Assembly: GCA_910585445.1 (NCBI GenBank)
Contig: CAJUEK010000013.1
Location: 11,383 to 52,269, forward strand
Direction of reading: 5' to 3'
DNA length: 40,887 nucleotides
Origin: an uncultured Bacteroidales bacterium
Lineage (GTDB): Bacteria; Bacteroidota; Bacteroidia; Bacteroidales; UBA932
Positions 1-6,915 of the stretch are shown here, one piece after another; the first letter of the stretch is position 1, and every line of letters starts with the position of its first letter. Made by a program: the position numbers and the translations under genes. The notes under the pieces were generated by a model that had not been told where the DNA came from, ran no database searches, and saw only the letters and a list, made by a program, of their open reading frames with translations.

Positions 1-17
1 AATTGCAAAACATATCT

Positions 18-1205
18 ATGGCAGAAAATAAAGAAATATACAGAGAAAGAGCGGTATTCGTAGGAGTCATAAAGCAGGGAGACGACGAAAGGCAGATTAA
101 CGAATACCTTGACGAACTGGAGTTCCTGGCAGAGACAGCCGGAGCTATCGGTGTAAAGAGATTCATACAGAAAGTTGACAGGCCCGATTCAAGGACATAC
201 ATAAGGAGCGGAAAGCTGCAGGAAATCAAAGACTTCATAGCTGAAAACGAGATTGATGCAGTAATCTTCGACGACGAGCTGTCCCCTACCCAGCTCAGGA
301 ACATAGAAAGGGAACTCAACATAAGGATTCTCGACAGGACGAACCTTATACTTGACATATTCGCCCAGCGCGCAAAGACTGCATACGCAAAGACACAGGT
401 AGAGCTTGCACAGTACCAGTATCTTCTGCCGCGCCTGACCCGAATGTGGACTCACCTTGAAAGACAGAAGGGAGGCATCGGAATGAGAGGTCCGGGAGAG
501 AGCCAGATTGAAACTGACAGGCGCATAATCCAGGACAAAATAGCAAAACTTAAGGAACAGCTGAAAAAGGTTGACAGGCAGATGGCCTCACAGCGCGGAA
601 ACAGGGGTTCTTTGGTACGTATTTCCCTCGTAGGATACACCAACGTAGGTAAGAGTACCCTGATGAACCTTTTGGCCAAAAGCGATGTATTTGCGGAGAA
701 CAAGCTGTTCGCCACACTTGACACTACAGTCAGGAAAGTAGTCATAGAAAACGTGCCTTTTCTCCTTAGCGACACCGTAGGATTCATAAGAAAACTCCCT
801 ACACAGCTGGTGGAAGCATTCAAGAGCACGCTCGATGAAGTGCGCGAGGCGGACATCCTCATGCACGTGGTTGACATATCCCATCCGAACTTCGAAGACC
901 ATATAAGGGTTGTCGAGGAGACACTCCGTGACATAAAGGCCATTGATAAGCCTATATTCGTGATATTCAACAAGATTGACGCATACAGATACGAAGAATA
1001 TGACGAATTTTCCCTTGAGCCGAAAAGACAGGAGAACTACTCCCTCGAGGAGTTCAAGAACAGCTGGATTGCCAAGGAGAACACTCCATGCATATTCATA
1101 TCAGCCAAGAACAAAATCGGAATAGACAAGCTCCGCGGAGACCTCTACAAGATGGTGGCAGAGATACATGCCGGAAGATATCCGTTCGACAATTTCCTCT
1201 GGTAA
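18..1205 (+). CDS. hflX: GTPase HflX (ribosome-splitting GTPase)
   Basis: HflX is a cytoplasmic translational GTPase that binds the large ribosomal subunit and rescues or splits stalled ribosomes under stress. From the ATG at 18 the protein has 395 residues. The N-terminal HflX domain carries the family signature GGIGMRGPGESQIETDRR at about residues 152-169. The G domain follows, with P-loop GYTNVGKST at about 206-214, a G3 motif in DTVGFI and a G4 NKID. An in-frame TTG at position 3 gives five more residues, but the ATG product MAENKEIYRER looks more natural. Only 17 bases precede it, so the true start and promoter cannot be checked. Third codon positions are A/C-rich, unlike the + strand genes beyond 6.9 kb. 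Identification is firm. Confidence 0.95.
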   Translation: MAENKEIYRERAVFVGVIKQGDDERQINEYLDELEFLAETAGAIGVKRFIQKVDRPDSRTYIRSGKLQEIKDFIAENEIDAVIFDDELSPTQLRNIERELNIRILDRTNLILDIFAQRAKTAYAKTQVELAQYQYLLPRLTRMWTHLERQKGGIGMRGPGESQIETDRRIIQDKIAKLKEQLKKVDRQMASQRGNRGSLVRISLVGYTNVGKSTLMNLLAKSDVFAENKLFATLDTTVRKVVIENVPFLLSDTVGFIRKLPTQLVEAFKSTLDEVREADILMHVVDISHPNFEDHIRVVEETLRDIKAIDKPIFVIFNKIDAYRYEEYDEFSLEPKRQENYSLEEFKNSWIAKENTPCIFISAKNKIGIDKLRGDLYKMVAEIHAGRYPFDNFLW

Positions 1206-1253
1206 GGGAAAACAGGCATAAAATATGGAAGTAAGTCTCAAAAAACAAATGTT

Positions 1254-1442
1254 ATGATAAGCTTTATTATTTGGATTATCGGTGTAGTGCTCACAATCAA
1301 GGCAGCAATGGACATATGGCAGCTCAGCGGCGACAAGGTAAAGAAAATACTTTTCATTGCCGTAATCGTGCTTACAAGCTGGCTCGGACTGATTTTCTAC
1401 TACCTGATAGGAAAAGACAAGATGCCTCAGTGGGTCAAATAA
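1254..1442 (+). CDS. small PLDc_N-type two-helix membrane protein
   Basis: This 62-residue protein has two hydrophobic segments, at about residues 2-20 and 31-51, and a short charged tail. The second segment with its LGLIFYYLIGKDKMP ending matches the PLDc_N pattern, the membrane anchor found at the N-terminus of cardiolipin synthases and also as stand-alone small proteins. No phospholipase HKD motif is present, so no catalysis is implied. It lies 48 bases after hflX on the same strand and is probably co-transcribed. A hairpin terminator follows at 1468-1492. Its function is unknown. Confidence 0.72.
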   Translation: MISFIIWIIGVVLTIKAAMDIWQLSGDKVKKILFIAVIVLTSWLGLIFYYLIGKDKMPQWVK

Positions 1443-1456
1443 ACCCGCCACAAGGC

Positions 1457-1492
1457 AAAAAAAACAAGAGGGTGACCGTCATGGCCACCCTC
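1457..1492. terminator. bidirectional intrinsic terminator
   Basis: GAGGGTG (1468-1474) pairs with CACCCTC (1486-1492). Inside is an A/C mismatch, two more G-C pairs and a five-base loop. On the minus strand the hairpin is followed by a U-rich tract (the A-run at 1457-1464), which suits the end of the sdhAB transcript. On the plus strand it is followed only by TTT. It sits between convergent genes. Confidence 0.75.
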
Positions 1493-1514
1493 TTTCAGTA
1501 TCAGCAGTATTACC

Positions 1515-2294
1515 TTAGTCCTGGAATTTGGCGCAAAGGAACTCCCTGTTAAGACGTGCGATATGTGAAACAGTGATGTGCTTAGGGCACTCCATCTCAC
1601 ATGCACGGGTATTTGTACAAGCACCGAATCCGAGCTCGTCCATTTTTGCAACCATAGCCTTGGCACGCTTGGCAGCCTCTACCTTACCCTGAGGAAGAAG
1701 CGCAAGTGAACTTACGCGGGCAGAAACGAAGAGCATTGCAGAACCGTTCTTGCAAGTTGCCACACAGGCACCGCAACCGATGCATGCCGCACCGTCCATG
1801 CTTTCCTCTGCCTTCTCATAAGGAATCGGAATAGCATTTCCGTCCGGAACTCCACCAGTTCCTACAGACACATATCCTCCGGCCTGGAGAATCTTGTCAA
1901 ACGCCTGACGGTCAACAACCAAGTCCTTGATTACAGGGAAACCCTTGCTTCTCCAAGGCTCGATAGTGATTGTGTCGCCATCCTTGAATTTGCGCATGTG
2001 GAGCTGGCATGTAGTAACCTCATCGTCCGGACCGTGTGCACGGCCGTTGATATAAAGTGAACATGCTCCGCAGATACCCTCACGGCAATCATGGTCAAAG
2101 GAAACAGGGCCTGAGCTCTTGCATCCCTTCTCCACAGCTACCGGATCAGCACCTTCGGCGATGAGCTGCTCATTGAGGATGTCGAGCATCTCAAGGAAAG
2201 AGCTGTCAGGAGAGATGTTCTTCACCTGATATGTCTCAAATTTTCCTTCTGCCTTGGCGTTTTTCTGACGCCATACTTTCAATGTCAAATCCAT
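1515..2294 (-). CDS. sdhB: succinate dehydrogenase / fumarate reductase iron-sulfur subunit
   Basis: This is the electron-transfer subunit of the respiratory succinate:quinone oxidoreductase or fumarate reductase, 259 residues. Cys70, Cys75, Cys78 and Cys96 form the plant-type [2Fe-2S] site. CIGCGACVATC at 171-181 and CTNTRACEMECP at 226-237 supply ligands for the [4Fe-4S] and [3Fe-4S] clusters. It follows sdhA with only five bases between them, so the two are one transcript, and a terminator follows. In Bacteroidota this enzyme usually serves as a fumarate reductase in anaerobic succinate production. The sequence alone does not settle direction. No membrane-anchor gene (sdhC) is adjacent. 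Confidence 0.95.
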   Translation of the reverse strand: MDLTLKVWRQKNAKAEGKFETYQVKNISPDSSFLEMLDILNEQLIAEGADPVAVEKGCKSSGPVSFDHDCREGICGACSLYINGRAHGPDDEVTTCQLHMRKFKDGDTITIEPWRSKGFPVIKDLVVDRQAFDKILQAGGYVSVGTGGVPDGNAIPIPYEKAEESMDGAACIGCGACVATCKNGSAMLFVSARVSSLALLPQGKVEAAKRAKAMVAKMDELGFGACTNTRACEMECPKHITVSHIARLNREFLCAKFQD

Positions 2295-2299
2295 TTCAA

Positions 2300-4246
2300 T
2301 TAGTCTTTATAGTTTCTGGTGGCAATCTTGATGTTCTCATAGTTGAGCGGCTCCTTGTGAAGCTCCGGCTCAACGCTATCACCCTTATACTCCCATGCAG
2401 CGACATACATGTAGTTCTCATCGTCACGCTTGGTCTCACCGTCCTCAGTCTGCATCTCCTCACGGAAATGTCCTCCGCAGGACTCGTTCCTGTTCAGGGC
2501 GTCACGGGCCATAAGCTCACCTATCTCAAGGAAATCAGCAAGCCTGAGAGCCTTCTCAAGCTCCTGGTTGAACTCACCGTTCTCACCTGCCACATAGACA
2601 TTTGACCAGAACTCCTTGCGAAGCTCCTGAATCATCTCTATAGCCTTCTTAAGGCCTTCCGAGTTACGTGCCATTCCGACATGCTCCCACATGATGTGTC
2701 CGAGTCTCTTGTGGATGGTGTCAACGCTCTCCTTGCCCTTTATTGAGAGGAGTTTCTCGATCTTCGCCTTGACATCCTTCTCAGCCTGAACGAACTCAGG
2801 TGCGTTGATGTCTGTCTTAGGCTCCTTGAACTTGGATGCAAGGTAGTCTCCGATTGTATAAGGAAGGATGAAATATCCGTCTGCAAGACCCTGCATGAGG
2901 GCAGATGCTCCGAGACGGTTTCCGCCATGGTCAGAGAAGTTTGCCTCACCGATTGCATAAAGGCCAGGTACGGTAGTCATGAGGTTGTAGTCAACCCAGA
3001 TACCTCCCATAGTATAGTGGATAGCCGGATAAATCATCATAGGCTCCTCGTAAGGATTGGTGTCGGTAATCTTCTCGTACATCTGGAAGAGGTTACCGTA
3101 GCGCGCCCTGATTACATCCTGTCCGAGACGCTCGATAGCGGTCTTGAAATCGAGGAATACTGCAAGTCCCGTCTCATTGACTCCGAAACCTGCGTCGCAA
3201 CGCTCCTTGGCTGCACGTGAAGCCACATCACGAGGCACAAGGTTACCGAAAGCAGGATAACGGCGCTCGAGATAATAGTCACGATCCTCTTCAGCTATCT
3301 GTGAAGGCTTGATCTGATGTTTGCGGAGCTTCTCGACATCCTCCATCTTCTTCGGAACCCAGATACGTCCGTCGTTACGCAAAGACTCAGACATGAGCGT
3401 AAGCTTTGACTGCTGCTCACCATGTACAGGAATACATGTAGGGTGAATCTGCGCGAAGCAAGGGTTTGCGAAGAACGCTCCCTTCTTGTAGCACTGCCAA
3501 GCGGCTGAACCGTTGCTGTTCATGGCATTGGTAGAAAGGAAATATGCATTTCCGTATCCGCCGGAAGCCACGACCACTGCATGTGCTCCGAATCTCTCAA
3601 TTTCTCCGGTCACGAGGTTCCTTGCGATGATACCTTTAGCCTCACCGTTGATGAGCACAAGGTCAAGCATCTCGTAGCGCAGATAGCTCTTCACTGTTCC
3701 GGCCTTTATCTGGCGGTTCAGGGCCGCATACGCGCCAAGAAGAAGCTGCTGTCCGGTTTGTCCGCGGGCATAGAAGGTACGGCTAACCTGCGCACCTCCA
3801 AAAGAACGGTTGGCGAGAAGTCCGCCATATTCCCTTGCAAAAGGAACTCCCTGTGCCACGCACTGGTCAATGATGCTGTTGCTGACCTCAGCAAGACGGT
3901 AAACGTTAGCCTCACGGCTGCGGTAGTCACCACCTTTGATTGTATCGTAGAAAAGTCGATAGATGGAGTCATTGTCGTTCTGGTAGTTCTTTGCGGCATT
4001 GATACCTCCCTGTGCCGCAATTGAGTGGGCACGACGTGGAGAATCGCTGATGCAGAACACCTTTACATTATAACCGAGCTCGCCGAGAGAAGCAGCTGCA
4101 GACGCACCTCCCAGACCGGTTCCGATGACAATAACCTCGAGTTTTCTTTTGTTGCCAGGACTGACAACTTTGATCTGAGATTTGTGCTTTGTCCACTTCT
4201 CAGATAAAGGTCCCTCAGGAATCTTTGAAATAAGTTTTTCGGCCAT
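2300..4246 (-). CDS. sdhA: succinate dehydrogenase / fumarate reductase flavoprotein subunit
   Basis: This catalytic subunit oxidises succinate or reduces fumarate with covalently bound FAD. From the ATG at 4246 (MAEKLISK) it has 648 residues. A longer reading from 4276 adds ten residues unlike the family and runs into the promoter, so I reject it. Visible motifs are the dinucleotide-binding GTGLGG near residues 42-47, the flavin-linking HSIAAQGG with His near 74, the active-site stretch HPTCIPVHGEQQ, and SDHGGNRLGASALMQG near the C-terminus. The length suits the class that pairs with a single cytochrome b subunit. It is co-transcribed with sdhB. Unusually, the gene upstream is a secreted hydrolase and not sdhC. 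Confidence 0.95.
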   Translation of the reverse strand: MAEKLISKIPEGPLSEKWTKHKSQIKVVSPGNKRKLEVIVIGTGLGGASAAASLGELGYNVKVFCISDSPRRAHSIAAQGGINAAKNYQNDNDSIYRLFYDTIKGGDYRSREANVYRLAEVSNSIIDQCVAQGVPFAREYGGLLANRSFGGAQVSRTFYARGQTGQQLLLGAYAALNRQIKAGTVKSYLRYEMLDLVLINGEAKGIIARNLVTGEIERFGAHAVVVASGGYGNAYFLSTNAMNSNGSAAWQCYKKGAFFANPCFAQIHPTCIPVHGEQQSKLTLMSESLRNDGRIWVPKKMEDVEKLRKHQIKPSQIAEEDRDYYLERRYPAFGNLVPRDVASRAAKERCDAGFGVNETGLAVFLDFKTAIERLGQDVIRARYGNLFQMYEKITDTNPYEEPMMIYPAIHYTMGGIWVDYNLMTTVPGLYAIGEANFSDHGGNRLGASALMQGLADGYFILPYTIGDYLASKFKEPKTDINAPEFVQAEKDVKAKIEKLLSIKGKESVDTIHKRLGHIMWEHVGMARNSEGLKKAIEMIQELRKEFWSNVYVAGENGEFNQELEKALRLADFLEIGELMARDALNRNESCGGHFREEMQTEDGETKRDDENYMYVAAWEYKGDSVEPELHKEPLNYENIKIATRNYKD

Positions 4247-4273
4247 TTTAAAGTGTTTATTGAAATTTCGGCA

Positions 4274-4305
4274 CAATTTTACGGATTTTTATGCAAATCA
4301 GCAAA
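4274..4305 (-). promoter_or_regulatory. sdhAB promoter (Bacteroidota type)
   Basis: Read on the minus strand, TTTG (4302-4305) is followed by exactly 20 bases and then TAAAATTG (4274-4281), one mismatch from TAnnTTTG. Transcription would begin near 4267, about 20 bases before the sdhA ATG. It occupies almost all of the 60-base gap to the hydrolase gene. An alternative -7 box, TAATTTTG, overlaps the -33 element at 4302-4309. Confidence 0.6.
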
Positions 4306-4306
4306 A

Positions 4307-5584
4307 TTACTTTGAGACATCAAGCCGCTGCGGAACTTCACCGGCATTTTCAATATATCCTCCATAAGAACGCAAGACGATGTCCATAAGACTCTCAGCA
4401 AGCCTGTCATACTCCTTCAGATACTTCCTGTAAGCAAGCCTGCCCTCATAAAGTCCGGACTGAAGCTTAAAAAAAGCATCTCCGACAACCTTTTCTGCAT
4501 ATGAAGAGCATGACAGCAAAGACGGCATCCCGCCATCCCCTGCCAGAACCGGACGCATATCCATATAGCATCCGAGATTGCTTGCACTTCCTAAAGAGAA
4601 TATCCATTTTTCCTTAATCCCAAGCGACAAGCTGCACAAAGCGCTATGCTCCCCTTTCATGCATGAGGGCACATGGTCCTCACTGGAGACAGGCACAGGC
4701 AGCATTACGGCACAAGAAGGATAACCAAGGGCCGCCCACAGCACAGTACGGCACGCATCCTCGCCATTACGCACTCCCTGGACCACAACAGATGCGGAAG
4801 TGCTCCTGCGAGGTATGAAATCCTGGTCAACTGCAACACCCCGGGATGAAGAAAGGAAAGCGGCAGAATCACGCACAAGGTCAATTCCAAGCACCTGATG
4901 CCCATATGAACGGGACAGGGAATCCATTATGATATGCGGACTCATGCGTCTGAATGAACGTGACTCCCCTTTCATCCTGCCTAATATATTGTCGGCTGTG
5001 AGATACCGCTCATATCCTTTCCAGTCCTCCTTTCTTCCTGACAGAGAGAAATTGGTCACCACGCAATAGCCGGTCTCCATAGCAGCTACATCCCTCTTCA
5101 CATAGCCATAATTCCCGGTCTCATAGTAAGCTGCTCCCCCGTATGCATCTATGCAGCCGAAATTGGCCTCCACTCCCATCGGACGAGACAGGGTGTCCAG
5201 GAAATGCTCAAAATCCTTCAAAGTCGCGCATATTTCAAGCGCCCTGTACATCAGGACACCTTCCCTGTCCATGCAGGCGGCTGGAACATCATCATCCTTC
5301 AGGCAATATGAGGCTGTATTCATTATGGAGAAACCGGCAGTGTTGCTGCCTATCCATACCTCTCCTCCGGGTGAGTCCGAATTGACAAGACCGACAAAAG
5401 AATATATCTCACCCTTGAAATGCCCTATGCTGTTTTCAAGAGTGCCCGTATCACGGTGCTTCCAAAGAAGCGGCCTCCCGTCAGGAGTCGCCCATCCGGG
5501 AATAATAGCCGATGTACATGCCTGACTGACAATAGAGTGCAACACTCCGATGCAGACAGCGGCAAGCAAAAACATTCTGCCCAT
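4307..5584 (-). CDS. secreted Ntn-type hydrolase (C45/C69/choloylglycine-hydrolase-like)
   Basis: This 425-residue protein has an N-terminal signal peptide (about residues 1-22) ending SQA|CTS. Cys23 would therefore become the N-terminal residue after signal cleavage. The CTSAI...TPDGRPLLWKHRDTG pattern resembles the nucleophile region of linear amide C-N hydrolases: acyl-CoA:6-aminopenicillanate acyltransferase, dipeptidase C69 and bile-salt hydrolase relatives. NTAGFSIMNTASY and VEANFGCIDAYGGAAYYE fit the same fold. A periplasmic or secreted amidase or acyltransferase is likely, but the substrate is unknown. The start is two bases after the ruvB stop, so they share a transcript. An internal ATG three codons in is an alternative start. 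The Cys is not in a good lipobox, so lipoprotein anchoring is less likely. Confidence 0.72.
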   Translation of the reverse strand: MGRMFLLAAVCIGVLHSIVSQACTSAIIPGWATPDGRPLLWKHRDTGTLENSIGHFKGEIYSFVGLVNSDSPGGEVWIGSNTAGFSIMNTASYCLKDDDVPAACMDREGVLMYRALEICATLKDFEHFLDTLSRPMGVEANFGCIDAYGGAAYYETGNYGYVKRDVAAMETGYCVVTNFSLSGRKEDWKGYERYLTADNILGRMKGESRSFRRMSPHIIMDSLSRSYGHQVLGIDLVRDSAAFLSSSRGVAVDQDFIPRRSTSASVVVQGVRNGEDACRTVLWAALGYPSCAVMLPVPVSSEDHVPSCMKGEHSALCSLSLGIKEKWIFSLGSASNLGCYMDMRPVLAGDGGMPSLLSCSSYAEKVVGDAFFKLQSGLYEGRLAYRKYLKEYDRLAESLMDIVLRSYGGYIENAGEVPQRLDVSK

Positions 5585-5586
5585 AC

Positions 5587-6615
5587 TCAGAAAAGCGAAG
5601 GGTCATTCATGTCAATGCAGCCTTTCTCAAGCCCCAGATGCCTGTACGCAAGCTCAGTCGCCTCACGTCCGCGCGGAGTCCTTATAATAAAGCCCTCCTT
5701 TATAAGGAAAGGCTCATAGACCTCTTCCAGCGTTCCCTGGTCCTCCCCTACAGCCGTAGCTATGGTATTGGCCCCGACCGGACCTCCCTTGAATTTGGCT
5801 ATTATTGTCTTGAGAATCTTGTTGTCAACCGAATCCAGTCCCCTCTTGTCTATGTTTAGGGCGTCAAGGGCATACCTAGCTATCCCAAGGTCTATGCTTC
5901 CGTTTCCCATCACCTGCGCGAAATCACGCACCCTTCTAAGAAGCGCATTGGCTATACGAGGCGTTCCGCGGCTTCTCAGGGCAATCTCGTATGCCGCATC
6001 CTGTTCCATGCCGACATTCAATATCGATGCGCTCCTCTTCACTATCTTCACCAAGGTAGCCGTGTCATAATATTCAAGGGCGCATTTGATTCCGAATCTC
6101 GCCCTCAGAGGAGAGGTCAGCAGGCCGCTTCTTGTAGTCGCGCCTACGAGAGTAAAAGGATTCAGGGATATGCGGACCGAACGTGCTCCCGGCCCCTTGT
6201 CAATCATGATGTCTATCACAAAGTCCTCCATCGCGGAATACAGGTATTCCTCGACCACAGGTGAAAGGCGGTGTATCTCATCAATGAAAAGCACGTCCCC
6301 CTCCTCGAGAGACGTGAGAAGTCCCGCCAAATCGCCTGGCTTGTCCAATATGGGTCCGGAAGTGACCTTCATGTTCACTCCCAGCTCATTTGATATAATA
6401 TGTGCAAGCGTAGTCTTTCCAAGTCCAGGAGGCCCGTGGAACAGCACATGGTCAAGCGACTCCCCTCTCATCTTGGCCGCCGCCACGAAAATCTTGAGAT
6501 TGGATACTATCTTGTCCTGTCCTGTAAAGTCCTGCAAATCCTGCGGACGGATAATTCCGTCCAATTCCTTATCTTTGCCCTCATTGATATTGCGGGGATC
6601 GAAATCAGTCGCCAT
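5587..6615 (-). CDS. ruvB: Holliday junction branch migration helicase RuvB
   Basis: RuvB is the hexameric AAA+ motor that, with RuvA, drives branch migration of Holliday junctions in recombinational repair. From the ATG at 6615 (MATDFDPRN) it has 342 residues, the usual length. The Walker A motif GPPGLGKTT is at 61-69, and Walker B is in DVLFIDEIHRLS. Sensor-region GATTRSGLLTSPLRARFG and the C-terminal winged-helix RTPRGREATELAYRHLG are present. A longer reading from 6642 adds nine hydrophobic residues from AT-rich leader and is unlikely. It is the first gene of a two-gene transcript with the Ntn-hydrolase. The divergent gap upstream contains a -7 box and DnaA-box-like repeats. Confidence 0.97.
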   Translation of the reverse strand: MATDFDPRNINEGKDKELDGIIRPQDLQDFTGQDKIVSNLKIFVAAAKMRGESLDHVLFHGPPGLGKTTLAHIISNELGVNMKVTSGPILDKPGDLAGLLTSLEEGDVLFIDEIHRLSPVVEEYLYSAMEDFVIDIMIDKGPGARSVRISLNPFTLVGATTRSGLLTSPLRARFGIKCALEYYDTATLVKIVKRSASILNVGMEQDAAYEIALRSRGTPRIANALLRRVRDFAQVMGNGSIDLGIARYALDALNIDKRGLDSVDNKILKTIIAKFKGGPVGANTIATAVGEDQGTLEEVYEPFLIKEGFIIRTPRGREATELAYRHLGLEKGCIDMNDPSLF

Positions 6616-6915
6616 GTCCAACAACAAAATAATTATATACAAATATAGATATATATTTTAAAATCTGATGATGATTATTTCATTGTTGATATGTTGATAA
6701 CTGTTTTATCTGATTGATTATCAGAGTACGCCCGTCGTCATGTAGTGTTGAAAACCCTGATGTGAAGTTCTTGGGAAAAATATCATTGAAAACTTTGATT
6801 CGCGGATTCTTCTGTGGTATATACGGAAAAAGATGATTCGCCAATTTAGTTTTTACTTGTTTTAAACATGGTTTTACACAGGTTATGAACAGAAAATTTG
6901 CAAAAATGTTGATAA
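6616..6915. other. candidate DnaA-box cluster / possible replication origin
   Basis: This is the divergent ruvB-mfd gap plus the first 31 bases of mfd. It starts with a very AT-rich stretch (about 6616-6720). DnaA-box-like 9-mers, compared with TTATCCACA or its complement TGTGGATAA, are: TGTTGATAT 6684-6692 (two mismatches), TGTTGATAA 6692-6700 (one), TGTTGAAAA 6746-6754 (two), TTTTACACA 6872-6880 (two), TTATGAACA 6883-6891 (two) and TGTTGATAA 6907-6915 (one). Gene direction switches from - to + here. Third-position base use also differs on the two sides. This is an inference; no dnaA is in view. Confidence 0.4.
6640..6647 (-). promoter_or_regulatory. -7 box for ruvB
   Basis: TATATTTG on the minus strand is a perfect TAnnTTTG, 24 bases before the ruvB ATG. 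No good -33 TTTG lies 19-21 bases upstream. Confidence 0.5.

Noticed and set aside
4247..4276. Ten-residue N-terminal extension of sdhA
   Set aside because: It runs into the putative -7 box and does not resemble the family; the ATG at 4246 is a better start.
6616..6642. Nine-residue N-terminal extension of ruvB
   Set aside because: It is translated from AT-rich leader DNA, and the ATG at 6615 gives the standard RuvB start.
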